From contig NZ_PVWJ01000023.1 in assembly GCF_003003775.1 (NCBI RefSeq), forward strand, positions 1 through 47,271: DNA of 47,271 bases. Reading direction: 5' to 3'. This document shows positions 20,445 through 29,628 of the stretch, piece by piece. The notes beneath the pieces are model-generated. The model had not been told where the DNA came from. It saw nothing but the letters and a program-made list of their open reading frames with translations, and did not search any database. Both the position numbers and the translations under genes were made by a program. Position 1 is the first letter of the stretch. Every line of letters begins with the position of its first letter. This DNA comes from Merismopedia glauca CCAP 1448/3 (GTDB lineage Bacteria > Cyanobacteriota > Cyanobacteriia > Cyanobacteriales > CCAP-1448).

Positions 20445-22133
20445 ATGAACTCCCAAACTATCTACAGATTACCCACAGAAGTTGTCCACCTAATTGCTGC
20501 TGGGGAGGTAATTGACTCTTTAGCCGCAGTAGTCAGAGAATTAGTTGAAAATGCCTTAGATGCTGGTGCAACTCGGATTAGCATTTCTTTATTTCCCGAA
20601 CTTTGGAAGATTTCAGTGGCAGACAATGGTGCAGGCATGGAGTTAACCGATCTAGAGTTGGCTGCAACTGCTCATAGTACCAGCAAAATTCATACCTTAC
20701 GAGACTTATCTCAAATTACTAGTTTAGGATTTCGAGGTGAGGCGCTACATAGTTTAGCCCAATTAGGTTCCCTAGAAATTCATTCTCGCGCGGCAGGTAG
20801 TTATGAAGGTTGGCGAGTCAGTTATAACTCTTTGGGAGAGGTGAGGGAAACAGAAATAGTGGCTCTAGCCCCTGGTACAATTGTCACTGTCTCAGATTTG
20901 TTCGCCAATTGGGCAAGTAGACGGGAAGCTTTACCCACAATTCCCCAGCAATTGAGGGCTTTACAGCTAACCATTTGGCAAATCGCCCTGTGTCACCCTC
21001 ATATTACCTGGCAAGTCCAGCTAGATGGGCGTAATTGGCTAGCACTCAGTCGTGGTACTACAGCTAGTCAAATTTTACCCCAAATTTTACCCAAGGTACG
21101 TAGCAGCGATTTACAGCATTTGAGTCTCGAAGTCATTATCCCTGGCGATGAGGGTTTAAATTCCTCTTCAAGTTTACAATTAACTGCGGGATTACCAGAT
21201 AGATGTCACCGCCATCGCCTCGATTGGGTGAAAGTAGGGATAAATGGCAGAATTGTCAAAGCACCGGAACTAGAACAAAGTATTATCGCTGGATTTGCCC
21301 GTACCTTACCACGCGATCGCTATCCTATCTGTTTTTTGCACCTGCAAATCTCCCCACATCAAATTGATTGGAATCGTCACCCAGCCAAAGCTGAAATCTA
21401 CCTAAATCAAGTCAATTATTGGCAAGAAAAAGTCGTAGCAGCCATAGAACAAGTTCTCAAAATCAGCCCCACTCAATTTCCTGAAAGCTTACACGATCGA
21501 AGATTGGGTCAAATCCTCAAAGTTGCGGAAAATAAGGGAAATTATCAAGTAGATCCTCCTCCTCTTCCTGTAGAGTCTAACGATGAAGGATTAATCGAAC
21601 TTAAAGCCGTCGCCCAAATCCACAACACCTACATCGTCGCCGAACAACCTACTGGTTTATGGCTCATTGAACAACATATCGCCCACGAACGGATACTTTA
21701 CGAACAAATCTGCGACACTTGGGAACTCGTACCTATTGAACCAGCCCTAATTCTTCAAAACTTATCTTCCACCCAAGTCGAACAATTAGAACGCATCGGA
21801 TTGGTTATAGAACCATTTGGCGAACAACTTTGGGCAATTCGGACAGTTCCTGCCATATTAAGAGAACGAAAAGATTGTGCGGAAGCTGTTATTGAACTAA
21901 GTTTAGGTGGAGACTTACAAACAGCGCAAGTTGCCGTTTCCTGTCGCAGCGCCATCCGTAATGGTACACCCCTCACTCTTGCAGAAATGCAGGATATTTT
22001 AGATGGCTGGAAGCGTACCCGTCATCCCCGCACCTGTCCTCATGGTCGTCCTATCTATCTATCATTAGAAGAAACTGCCTTATCCAAGTTTTTCCGCCGT
22101 CATTGGGTAATTGGCAAAAGTCATGGGATTTAG
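20445..22133 (+). CDS. mutL: DNA mismatch repair protein MutL
   Basis: GHKL ATPase that couples mismatch recognition to strand incision. The N-terminal ATPase motifs are clear: IAAGEVIDSLAAVVRELVEN, DNGAGM, TSKI and LGFRGEAL. The C-terminal dimerisation domain has EQHIAHERILYE where the endonuclease-type MutL consensus is DQHA-x2-E-x4-E, with Asp replaced by Glu. A CPHGRP motif is near the end. This is consistent with a MutH-independent nicking MutL, although the Asp-to-Glu change is notable. The length is about 562 residues. I use the ATG at 20445; a TTG one codon earlier is also open. Its stop lies 32 bp before the insertion sequence. Confidence 0.96.
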   Translation: MNSQTIYRLPTEVVHLIAAGEVIDSLAAVVRELVENALDAGATRISISLFPELWKISVADNGAGMELTDLELAATAHSTSKIHTLRDLSQITSLGFRGEALHSLAQLGSLEIHSRAAGSYEGWRVSYNSLGEVRETEIVALAPGTIVTVSDLFANWASRREALPTIPQQLRALQLTIWQIALCHPHITWQVQLDGRNWLALSRGTTASQILPQILPKVRSSDLQHLSLEVIIPGDEGLNSSSSLQLTAGLPDRCHRHRLDWVKVGINGRIVKAPELEQSIIAGFARTLPRDRYPICFLHLQISPHQIDWNRHPAKAEIYLNQVNYWQEKVVAAIEQVLKISPTQFPESLHDRRLGQILKVAENKGNYQVDPPPLPVESNDEGLIELKAVAQIHNTYIVAEQPTGLWLIEQHIAHERILYEQICDTWELVPIEPALILQNLSSTQVEQLERIGLVIEPFGEQLWAIRTVPAILRERKDCAEAVIELSLGGDLQTAQVAVSCRSAIRNGTPLTLAEMQDILDGWKRTRHPRTCPHGRPIYLSLEETALSKFFRRHWVIGKSHGI

Positions 22134-22165
22134 AGATTTACAGCAACCGTCGCGGGTTGATCCTA

Positions 22166-23391
22166 GTGGTCTGTCAATTTTGGATTTGTGGGTAAAGGCG
22201 CTTGAGACGGATGCGGGCATCAGTAGTGGTGAACTGCCAATCTACAGATCTTTGGGCACAATTGCGCTGAGTATACCAAGCAGTTGTGGCTCTCTCTAAA
22301 GTCTCAAGATCTGGAATCCGACAATCTAGGCATTGTCGAGTCAAAGCGGATAATTCATTTTCAGCAATATTGAGCCAACTACCATGCTTAGGGGTATGGT
22401 GAATTTCCAAGCGTTCCACCAACCTGCGTGCAGTTGTTGGCTCGAAGGCTTGATAGAGTGAGGCAATTTTATGAGTATTTAACTGGTCACACACTAAAAT
22501 TACTTTGTCAGCCTCAGCATAATCGTCATTGAGTAATCGCTGAATTTGTTGTGCCCAGTCAATTGCGGTTCTGTGCTCGCTAACAAAAGTTTTGCGCCAC
22601 CCAGATAACGGTTCGGTAAAGATAAAAATATTAGCCGTGCCATTACGTTCGTATTCGTAATCAATTGACTGTGGTTGTCCAGGTTTGGCTGGCAGGGGCA
22701 TCCGAGTTTCTTTGACCAATTGAATGGGTGGTTCATCCATACAAATTACTGGACACTTAGGTTAATAGGGTAAGTGATAAATTTCCCACACATCTTCCAT
22801 ATGTGCGACAAATTCGGCATTTTGTCGGGGCGCAATCACATACATCTGTTTCAGATGAGGCTTCAGTTCGTTTTTTTTAGGACTTGGCGTACTGTTTCAT
22901 GACTAATCGCTGGCACAATCTCTAATGAGACAGCACTATCTGCCAGCAACCGTAATGTCCATCGCGCATAACCTTCGGGTGGTTTGCCACAGCGCAGAGC
23001 AATTAGTTTCGCTTCAGCTTCTCCATCGCACACTTGTATTCTCGGTGCTGTCTGGACTGGCTTGCGCTCTAATGCCGCTTCTAAGCCTTGTTCTACTAAA
23101 CGTTTTCTGAGATTAGCCACTGTATGGTGATGGCAACTAAATGCTGTGGCGGCTTCATGATCCGTCCATTTGTCGGCGTTGACATCAACTTTGAGTAGGA
23201 TATTGGCGTGCTTAATTTTATAGGCTGCTGCTTTACCTGTTGAGACTAGTAATTTTAGGTTCTCCTGCTCTTCTGGCTCAAGACGGACGATATAGTTTTT
23301 GTTCACCTGAGTTGTTGGGTAATAAATTTGGTGCAGTCGATCACCTTTTTATTCTCTCACTCAACTCATAAAATTAAAACTGACAGACCAC
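22166..23391 (-). mobile_element. IS630-family insertion sequence, decayed
   Basis: A 1226-bp element bounded by terminal inverted repeats. The left end GTGGTCTGTCAATTTT (22166-22181) and the right end (23376-23391) differ at one of 16 positions. TA dinucleotides flank both ends (22164-22165, 23392-23393), the target duplication expected for the IS630/Tc1-mariner superfamily. Both ends sit in CTAG. One transposase gene occupies nearly the whole element. The element is broken by a stop codon, so it can move only if helped in trans. Confidence 0.93.
22174..23306 (-). pseudogene. IS630-type transposase, frameshifted and stopped
   Basis: The first frame (23306-22863) encodes a helix-turn-helix domain with EGYARWTLRLLAD and ISHETVRQVLKK. 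At a run of eight A it ends with a stop. A -1 shift there continues sensibly as NELKPHLKQMYVIAPRQN and onward. Programmed -1 shifting on A runs is known in IS elements, so the shift may be natural. In that frame a TAA at 22762-22764 interrupts the DDE domain just before KCPVICMDEPP. The rest (to 22174) carries the catalytic Asp in CMDEPP, the second Asp in LVCDQLNTHK, and the Glu in HGSWLNIAENELS. The in-frame stop makes this copy a pseudogene. Confidence 0.88.
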
Positions 23392-23491
23392 TAGCTTTAT
23401 GGTGATTAAAGATTATAAGGGAAGTGAAGTTCTTAAATTTAAGATTTAAAACTAGATGTTAAATGACTGGCGATCGCCTAACTTTTGACAA

Positions 23492-23644
23492 TCATCCTAT
23501 CAGTAGGATTATATCCCTTTCAAAGACAAATTCGCTGTAGTCAGCTAAGTTATCTAATCCCACAAAGTTCAAAACAAGTTCAGTTACCAGCCACAATGAT
23601 ATTTTAACTAGGATTTTCTGCCATTGAATTTCTGGTGATTTCAT
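23492..23644 (-). CDS. Small (50-aa) conserved-looking protein
   Basis: A short gene running from ATG at 23642-23644 to TGA at 23492-23494. A ribosome site GAGGTAAAG lies just upstream. The protein begins MKSPEIQWQKILVKISLWLV and includes TELVLNFVGLDNLADYSEFV. It has one hydrophobic amphipathic helix followed by an acidic turn. The pattern LNFVGLDNLADYSEF looks like short hypothetical proteins of other cyanobacteria, by memory only. It starts about 250 bp beyond the right end of the insertion sequence. No function can be assigned. Confidence 0.6.
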   Translation of the reverse strand: MKSPEIQWQKILVKISLWLVTELVLNFVGLDNLADYSEFVFERDIILLIG

Positions 23645-24136
23645 TTTCTTTACCTCATAGTTGCAGAACTATAGATATTAACCCAAGTTGCTAGTGATAA
23701 ATTGGATCTACTTTTGAGGGATTGGGGATTAGGGATTGGGGATTAGGGATACTCCGTTCATTACTCCTTACTCGTTACTCCCTCATCAACAAGTCAAAAA
23801 TAGTAACTAGCAACTTACGTTATTAGTGAAGTCAAAAGTTAATTTTCTTCAATTTTGTCCAAGACAAGATCGACTTTCCTTTAAGATAATTATTGACCAA
23901 CCACACAGCAGCAGAATTATAGAACCCTAAGAATAAAACTCTCAAATAAATAAGGTTTGCCTGAGATTTGTCCCTCAAAATTCTCAGCTAAATTTAAGTT
24001 TTACCAGTCAGATATTAAACTAATAACAGCCAATTTTTAGGCTCAAAATGCCAGATGATTGGCAAAAAGTGATTTACTAGAGTCATAATTCGGTTTGAGC
24101 CAAATCATTTTTAAATTTGCTCATAAAAAATACTTT
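23645..24136. other. Intergenic region with heptamer repeats
   Basis: Contains four and a half tandem GGGATTR heptamers (23718-23750) and three TTACTCS heptamers (23761-23781). These resemble the short tandemly repeated repetitive sequences common between cyanobacterial genes. The rest is AT-rich and would hold the histidine kinase promoter; no other gene is seen. Confidence 0.6.
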
Positions 24137-25417
24137 ATGGATCTCCAACCAGTTCATCCTTGGCAGCAAGCACAACCTATTTTAGAAGCTTTATCGGCTC
24201 TCAGCTACAGAAGTGGAGAACTAGACGCTTATTTGCAAGAAATAGCTGCTAGTGTTAGCCATTTGCTTGAGTTAGATTGGTCAGTTGTCACTTTATGCGA
24301 AGATGAAATAGAGCGGGTGATGGCTAGTAGTATTGATATGGGTGATGGCGACCATGTTTATTCATTACATGGCTTGCTTACTGAGACGGTAGTTAAAACT
24401 GGGCGCACTTTATGTGTTGAAAATGCGAAAACTCATCCAGAATACGGTTGTCCTCCAGAGGGTTATGTTTCCTATTTGGGAGTACCTTTGCGTACATACG
24501 TGGGAAAAACCATCGGCACAATTTGTTCTTTTTGTATAGAACCGCGTTTATTTGCGCCTGAAGAAGTCCGTACAGTTGAATTATTTGCCGAACGCGCCGC
24601 CACAGCTATTGATAACTACTATCTCTATCAACAACAGCAAAAATTTAATGAAGTTTTGGAAGCTGAAGTTATTAACAGAACGGAAGAATTACGATTAGCT
24701 CAAGCTCAATTAATTGAACGAGAAAGGCTGGCAGCAATTGGTGAATTTGCCTCTACAATTGTTCATGAAATTCGCAATCCAGTTACCACAATGGTGATGG
24801 GATTGAATTATTTTAAAAAAACTTATACATCTGAACCAGACCAAGCCAGGGTTTCTTTAGCACTTGAAGAAGCCGATCGCCTGCAAAATCTGCTCAAAGA
24901 AATTCTACTCTATGCTAAGCCCCAAACATTACAGCTTGAAGAATTAGATCTAAATGCGCTGATGGAGTCAATGCTTTGGCAACTTCGCGAGATGCCGGAA
25001 GCAGCCGGAAAACAGATTAAATTTCTTCCTGAATCTACTAAAGTCACTATTTTGGCAGATAAAGATAAACTCAAACAGGTAACGATCAACCTGATTAAAA
25101 ACGCTTGCGAAGCAATTCCGGCGGAAAGTTGCGGTAATTGTCTAAATCGAGTGGTAACCTGCAAAATAGAGCTAGAAACTAATGGCGATCGCGTTTGTAT
25201 TAGCGTTCACAATCGCGGTACTCCAATTCCTGCCGATCTTTTACCCAGGCTGACTCAACCGTTCTGTTCTGGTAAAGTTGGAGGAACAGGGTTAGGACTA
25301 GCGATCGTCAAGCGGATTGTTGATGCTCATGGGGGTGTATTATCGATTCAGTCTGACAAATCTGTGGGAACTGAAGTAAATATTAGATTACCAAACTCAT
25401 CGCCCAAAAAAACCTGA
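24137..25417 (+). CDS. GAF-domain sensor histidine kinase
   Basis: A cytoplasmic sensor kinase without membrane segments. A GAF domain covers about residues 25-160 (YLGVPLRTYVGKTIGTICSF is its core strand region). A coiled-coil linker follows, then a dimerisation/phosphoacceptor segment with His in FASTIVHEIRNPV (His210 from this start). The ATPase domain has N box QVTINLIKNACEAIP and G2 box GTGLGLAIVKRIVDAHGG. No canonical Cys ligand for a bilin is evident in the GAF domain, so the signal is unknown. No response regulator is adjacent. The ATG at 24137 is used; an in-frame TTG at 24095 would add 14 residues. Stops 6 bp before the convergent gene. Confidence 0.9.
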   Translation: MDLQPVHPWQQAQPILEALSALSYRSGELDAYLQEIAASVSHLLELDWSVVTLCEDEIERVMASSIDMGDGDHVYSLHGLLTETVVKTGRTLCVENAKTHPEYGCPPEGYVSYLGVPLRTYVGKTIGTICSFCIEPRLFAPEEVRTVELFAERAATAIDNYYLYQQQQKFNEVLEAEVINRTEELRLAQAQLIERERLAAIGEFASTIVHEIRNPVTTMVMGLNYFKKTYTSEPDQARVSLALEEADRLQNLLKEILLYAKPQTLQLEELDLNALMESMLWQLREMPEAAGKQIKFLPESTKVTILADKDKLKQVTINLIKNACEAIPAESCGNCLNRVVTCKIELETNGDRVCISVHNRGTPIPADLLPRLTQPFCSGKVGGTGLGLAIVKRIVDAHGGVLSIQSDKSVGTEVNIRLPNSSPKKT

Positions 25418-25423
25418 TTTAAA

Positions 25424-25681
25424 TCAAATTTGAGGTAATAAATTCATCAATTCCCCTAATTTATCTAAAAACTTGTGACCCAAAATAGCTGATAGAGTTC
25501 CACACAACCCCACAAAGCCGATTGAAACTATGATATGTACTGCTGTAAATCCCAAACCCGATTGCCAGGTATAGGATAAGAGGATTAGAGGGAGAATTAA
25601 CCCCACTGTAGCACCCACAAAGAACTGAATGACAGTTTTAGTCAAAATAGAGCGATCGCCCTCAGCATTTTTCAGTTGCAT
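25424..25681 (-). CDS. Small two-span membrane protein, function unknown
   Basis: An 85-residue protein with a short soluble N-terminus and two hydrophobic spans at about 16-37 and 45-66 separated by a short loop (YTWQSGLGFT). A charged tail (HKFLDKLGELMNLL) follows. Similar two-span proteins are widespread as hypothetical proteins in cyanobacteria. It is convergent with the histidine kinase, with only 6 bp between the stop codons, and no terminator is visible between them. No catalytic motif. Confidence 0.65.
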   Translation of the reverse strand: MQLKNAEGDRSILTKTVIQFFVGATVGLILPLILLSYTWQSGLGFTAVHIIVSIGFVGLCGTLSAILGHKFLDKLGELMNLLPQI

Positions 25682-25888
25682 ATGTATATTTTCTCAGCTT
25701 TTCACTACTAAAATAACCCCAGATCGCTTTCACCTACCAAATAGATTAATCCTGTTCTAGCTAGTTTTAACCAGGATAAAAATTTATTAGAAAATCGGAA
25801 ATCTAAAATCTTTCGAGAGATAAAAGTTAACTAGACCCAAAAATCCCTAAAATAAGCACCGTGTAGATCCTCAAGGAGATCAAAACTT

Positions 25889-26215
25889 ATGGCTTGGTTA
25901 CAAAGATTATTTGGCATGGAAAAGCCACAAGATGCCCAAGTTAACGCTTCAGCTAGCGACAGTCAAACTGCTCCTGAAAGAGTAGGACTAAATGGAGAAT
26001 ATGACGAAAGTGGTTTAGCCAAGAGAGTGGCTTTAGCTTTCGATCAAGATTCTAATCTGACTGACGTAGATACTTTATGGGTAGCTCAAACTGGGGGTAC
26101 TGTAGTACTTAAAGGTACAGTTCCCAGTCAAGATATTCTAAGTCAAATGGTATCTGTAGCTGAAGGTGTAAATGGGGCTACTAGCGTCAATACAGACCAA
26201 GTTACTGTTGGTTAA
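25889..26215 (+). CDS. BON-domain protein
   Basis: A 108-residue soluble protein. After a linker rich in Ala, Ser and Gln, residues about 45-108 form one BON domain: LAKRVALAFDQDSNLTDVDTLWVAQTGGTVVLKGTVPSQ then a helix and VNGATSVNTDQVTV. BON domains bind membranes or hydrophobic ligands and occur in stress proteins. No signal peptide is present, so it is likely cytoplasmic. A clear AAGGAG ribosome site supports the ATG. It stands alone, followed by a MITE-like element. Confidence 0.85.
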   Translation: MAWLQRLFGMEKPQDAQVNASASDSQTAPERVGLNGEYDESGLAKRVALAFDQDSNLTDVDTLWVAQTGGTVVLKGTVPSQDILSQMVSVAEGVNGATSVNTDQVTVG

Positions 26216-26220
26216 AGAAA

Positions 26221-26384
26221 AGACCTCTTGCAAAAGTATTTTTCCTGATCGCTCAGACTAAAGTCTGGCGCTATACAACCAAAACCTGCCTACGCAGGTT
26301 AAATATTAGCCCGCGCAGGCGGGCTTTGTCTGTATAGCCCTAGGCTTCCAGCCTTTGGGCACCCAGGACTTATGCAAGAGGTCT
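26221..26384. mobile_element. 164-bp MITE-like palindromic element
   Basis: Perfect 12-bp terminal inverted repeats AGACCTCTTGCA (26221-26232) and TGCAAGAGGTCT (26373-26384). Nested inside are further inverted repeats: CAGACTAAAGTCTG, GCTATAC/GTATAGC, AACCTGCCTACGCAGGTT and GCCCGCGCAGGCGGGC. It encodes nothing. The layout suits a non-autonomous element moved in trans, or a REP-type structure. Confidence 0.75.
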
Positions 26385-26523
26385 AAAGAAGAAGGAAGAG
26401 GGAAGAAGGAAAAAGTGCAATTAGCGCTAGAACTTAAATTTTTCAATCAATCCCAACTTCTTCAATCAATCTCAGGAATTACTCCTATAATGGGGCAATT
26501 TCCATGAAGTCTGGTATTTTAGG

Positions 26524-27435
26524 CTAAGAATCGAGATCGGTCGCTAGCCATTCTAAAAGTATTTGGTTGACTACTTCTGGACATTCATCATGAGGACAAT
26601 GACCCGCGTTTTCCACATCAACTACCCGCAGTTGAGGATTGATGTCGCGAAATCTAGCTGATAGAGCATAGGGAATCATCCGATCTTGTTGTCCCCAAAG
26701 TAAGAGCATCGGAATATTTAAAGTAGGTAAGACGGTGCGCGCGCTAGGGCTAAAATCTGCTCCGATCATAGCTTTGAGCAATGCGGAAAAGGCTCTAGCT
26801 GCACCTCGATCTTGAGCCGGACCACTCAAGATTTCGACTAATTCTTCACTAATCGCACTAGGATTGGCGTAGGCGATACTCGCCCACTTTTTAACGATTT
26901 GGGGACGGCGAACCAAGTAAAATAAGGTTTTTAACACTGGGGGAGAAGCGATCGCATTTTCTAGTCCAGATACTATCGGTTGGAACCACTTGGGAATCAT
27001 GTCGTTGCGGGCAGACATATCTGGTAGGCTAATCATCACAATGCCTTGCACCATTTCTGGATAAGTCTCAGCCGCAGCTAAGCAAACCAACGAACCAATG
27101 GAGTTCCCCACTAGCACCATTGGAGTTTGCACAAAGGTTTGCCAAAAATCATATACCTGATCTACCCACAGGGAGATTTTATAATCGATTCCAGCTTTTT
27201 CAGAAGCCCCAAAACCGAGCATATCTAGGGCATAAACCGTATGAATATCGCTCAAAGCCGGTAAATTATGCCGCCAGTGTCCAATAGAAGCTCCAAAACC
27301 ATGCAACATTAATAAAGGTGGATTGTTGTCAAGATTTTGTTTGCCTCGAATATAAGTATATCTAGTGCGCCAACCCCGCCAAACCCAATCTCGTTGACTA
27401 CCAACTCGCTGCTGCCAAGTCAGAGAAGTTACCAT
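26524..27435 (-). CDS. Alpha/beta-fold hydrolase
   Basis: A 303-residue cytoplasmic serine hydrolase. The oxyanion-hole motif LHGFGAS is at about 45-50. The nucleophile elbow is GNSIGS with Ser112. The acid is probably Asp251 in GQQDRM, and the catalytic His279 is in NAGHCPH. A cap region lies between about 145 and 235. Related cyanobacterial and chloroplast enzymes act on esters, lipids or pheophytin-like substrates, but the substrate cannot be read here. It is divergent from rpsO with about 145 bp between them. Confidence 0.88.
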   Translation of the reverse strand: MVTSLTWQQRVGSQRDWVWRGWRTRYTYIRGKQNLDNNPPLLMLHGFGASIGHWRHNLPALSDIHTVYALDMLGFGASEKAGIDYKISLWVDQVYDFWQTFVQTPMVLVGNSIGSLVCLAAAETYPEMVQGIVMISLPDMSARNDMIPKWFQPIVSGLENAIASPPVLKTLFYLVRRPQIVKKWASIAYANPSAISEELVEILSGPAQDRGAARAFSALLKAMIGADFSPSARTVLPTLNIPMLLLWGQQDRMIPYALSARFRDINPQLRVVDVENAGHCPHDECPEVVNQILLEWLATDLDS

Positions 27436-27581
27436 AGGTGCGATCGCTCGAAATTTTGGACTATTTTTCTTAATCTCGATCCTAACCGATTCATTTTCGC
27501 TAGTGTAGATATTACCCTAGGATGATAGTGCTATGATTGTAGATTGTTGTATTTATCAAAATAATTAAATAATTAAAGTCC

Positions 27582-27851
27582 ATGACCATTACGCAACAAC
27601 GTAAACAAGAACTAATCGGCGAATATCAAGTCCACGAAACCGATACAGGATCTGCCGATTTGCAAATTGCGATGCTAACCGAGCGCATTAATCGCCTCAG
27701 CGAACATCTCAAAAGCAACAAAAAAGACCACGCATCACGGCGCGGATTACTGCAAATGATTGGACGGCGTAAGGGTTTATTAGCTTACGTCCAAAAGCTA
27801 GATCGCGCTCGTTATCAAGCACTAATTGCCAAATTGGGTATTCGCGGTTAA
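27582..27851 (+). CDS. rpsO: 30S ribosomal protein S15
   Basis: An 89-residue ribosomal protein that binds the central domain of 16S rRNA early in assembly. The standard motif set is complete: [46 protein letters not shown] and the C-terminal [12 protein letters not shown]. Starts at ATG 27582. The PAM68-family gene follows after 19 bp and is probably co-transcribed. Confidence 0.98.
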   Translation: MTITQQRKQELIGEYQVHETDTGSADLQIAMLTERINRLSEHLKSNKKDHASRRGLLQMIGRRKGLLAYVQKLDRARYQALIAKLGIRG

Positions 27852-27870
27852 TCACTCCTAAATAGACTCT

Positions 27871-28329
27871 ATGAGTTCTCCCCCAAAATCTCAGAAAACC
27901 CCCCCCAAAGCTTCAGCATCAGCTAGAGGTAAAGGGGGAGTGCCTTTTGTACCTGGCAGCCAAAAAGAGCCATCACCACCTAAAGCCAAAAGCAAACGCG
28001 ATCGAGAGAATCCTCCTTCCCCAGGGATTCCGAAAGTAGTGAGCGATCGCATGGTGAAAAGAGTAGCATTTTTTAGCGGAGTGCCTACCATCCTGGGAAT
28101 GCTCACTTTTATAGTTAGTTATGTCATAGTTAAGCAAGAATTGTTCAAATTGCCCAATACAGCCGTAGTCTTAGTCAGCATGGGTTTCTTCGGGCTAGGA
28201 GTTTTGGGCTTGAGCTATGGGGCTTTATCTGCCTCCTGGGATGAAGAGAGTCCAGGAAGTGTCTTAGGATGGCAGGAATTTGCCCTAAACTTCGGACGTT
28301 TGCGATCTGCTGGACGCTCGAAAACGTAG
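27871..28329 (+). CDS. PAM68-family photosystem II assembly protein
   Basis: A 152-residue membrane protein. The first 65 residues are polar, basic and Pro/Ser/Lys-rich. Two membrane spans follow (about 70-92 and 99-121), then a short conserved tail with SWDEESPGSVLGWQEFALNFGRL. This is the layout of PAM68 and its cyanobacterial homologue, which bind early photosystem II assembly intermediates and help load chlorophyll onto core proteins. Placement right behind rpsO supports a link between membrane-protein synthesis and assembly. The family call is confident; the role in this organism is inferred. Confidence 0.88.
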   Translation: MSSPPKSQKTPPKASASARGKGGVPFVPGSQKEPSPPKAKSKRDRENPPSPGIPKVVSDRMVKRVAFFSGVPTILGMLTFIVSYVIVKQELFKLPNTAVVLVSMGFFGLGVLGLSYGALSASWDEESPGSVLGWQEFALNFGRLRSAGRSKT

Positions 28330-28333
28330 AGAT

Positions 28334-28362
28334 GTAGAGACGTAGCACTGCTACGTCTCTAC
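28334..28362. repeat. Palindromic repeat, GTAGAGACGTAGCA family
   Basis: Identical 29-bp palindrome to that at 17468, again followed by AGAAGT, 4 bp after the PAM68-family stop codon. It may act as the 3' hairpin of that transcript. Confidence 0.9.
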
Positions 28363-28424
28363 AGAAGTCAGAAGTGTTGACAGCGCAGGGTGTGCAACCA
28401 TTTCACGTCTGTACATTTACTACA

Positions 28425-28499
28425 GGCAGCACGGATGCCACGAGGATCGTGGCTGGGGAACTTGAACCCGTTAGATTGGCGATCGCTCCCCTTCTTTTT
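28425..28499 (+). promoter_or_regulatory. Hairpin-rich leader before DAHP synthase, possible attenuator
   Basis: Three consecutive stems: GGCA/TGCC (28425-28439), a perfect 6-bp CCACGA/TCGTGG hairpin (28438-28452), and GGGGA/TCCCC (28455-28491) followed by TTCTTTTTC. The last could terminate transcription about 65 bp before the DAHP synthase ATG. This would fit feedback control of the shikimate pathway, but no Trp/Phe/Tyr-rich leader peptide is seen. Confidence 0.35.
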
Positions 28500-28563
28500 C
28501 TTCGTTAGCAGCAAAAAAAGTCGAAAATTCCGATTCCATTAACAAGTAGGCAGGACACAAAAG

Positions 28564-29622
28564 ATGATAGTGGTAATGAAAGCTGGGTCGCCAGAACCTG
28601 AAATAGCCCGGATTACTGAAGAATTAGAAAGTCGCGGCTTAAGCCCTGAAAAAATCGTTGGTAAGCATAAAGTAGTATTAGGTGTAGTCGGAGATACAGC
28701 CGAACTAGATCCCCTACAAATGCAAGAGATTAGTCCGTGGATAGAACAAGTGCTGCGAGTCGAACAACAGTTTAAACGTGCTAGTCGCGAATACCGTCAT
28801 GGTGAAGCCAGTGAAGTAGTGATTCCTACCCCAAATGGCAATATTATCATTGGCGAACATCGTCCCCTAGTGGTTGTAGCTGGCCCTTGTTCGGTAGAAA
28901 ATGAAGAAATGATTATTGAGACGGCGCGTCGCGTTAAAGCTGCTGGAGCGCAGTTTTTGCGGGGTGGTGCTTACAAACCTCGGACTTCACCTTATGCTTT
29001 CCAAGGTCATGGAGAAAGTGCTTTAGCCTTGTTAGCCGCAGCTAGAGAAGCTACAGGCTTGGGAATTATCACTGAAGTGATGGATAGCCCCGATATTGAT
29101 AAAATTGCGGAAGTGGCAGACGTAATTCAAGTCGGAGCCAGAAATATGCAAAACTTCTCGTTATTGAAGAAAATTGGCGCTCAAGATAAACCAGTCTTGC
29201 TGAAGCGGGGCATGGCAGCCACAATTGAAGATTGGTTGATGGCGGCGGAGTACATTTTAGCTGCTGGTAATCCTAATGTGATTTTGTGCGAACGAGGGAT
29301 ACGCACCTTCGATCGCCAGTATGCCCGCAATACCCTAGATTTATCGGTGATTCCCGTCTTGCGATCGCTCACCCACCTTCCAATTATGATCGATCCCAGT
29401 CACGGTACTGGTAGATCGGAATACGTCCCTTCGATGGCAATGGCTGCTATAGCTGGCGGTACAGATTCATTGATGATCGAAGTCCACCCCAATCCAGCTA
29501 AAGCTTTGTCAGATGGTCCTCAATCCTTGACACCAGATCGTTTTGACAGCTTGATGAAAGAATTATCTGTCATTGGTAAAGCAGTTGGTCGTTGGCCCGA
29601 ACCAGCAATGGCAACTGTTTAG
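28564..29622 (+). CDS. aroF: 3-deoxy-7-phosphoheptulonate (DAHP) synthase, type I-beta
   Basis: First enzyme of the shikimate pathway, condensing phosphoenolpyruvate with erythrose 4-phosphate. The 352-residue protein has an N-terminal ferredoxin-like regulatory domain (about 1-70). The TIM-barrel follows, with AGPCSVEN (106-113), RGGAYKPRTSPY (133-144), KRGM and PIMIDPSHGTGR (near 280). The domain order is that of feedback-sensitive enzymes such as the Thermotoga type. A hairpin-rich leader precedes it and a clear terminator follows, so it appears to be a single-gene transcript. Confidence 0.96.
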   Translation: MIVVMKAGSPEPEIARITEELESRGLSPEKIVGKHKVVLGVVGDTAELDPLQMQEISPWIEQVLRVEQQFKRASREYRHGEASEVVIPTPNGNIIIGEHRPLVVVAGPCSVENEEMIIETARRVKAAGAQFLRGGAYKPRTSPYAFQGHGESALALLAAAREATGLGIITEVMDSPDIDKIAEVADVIQVGARNMQNFSLLKKIGAQDKPVLLKRGMAATIEDWLMAAEYILAAGNPNVILCERGIRTFDRQYARNTLDLSVIPVLRSLTHLPIMIDPSHGTGRSEYVPSMAMAAIAGGTDSLMIEVHPNPAKALSDGPQSLTPDRFDSLMKELSVIGKAVGRWPEPAMATV

Positions 29623-29628
29623 ATAGCA

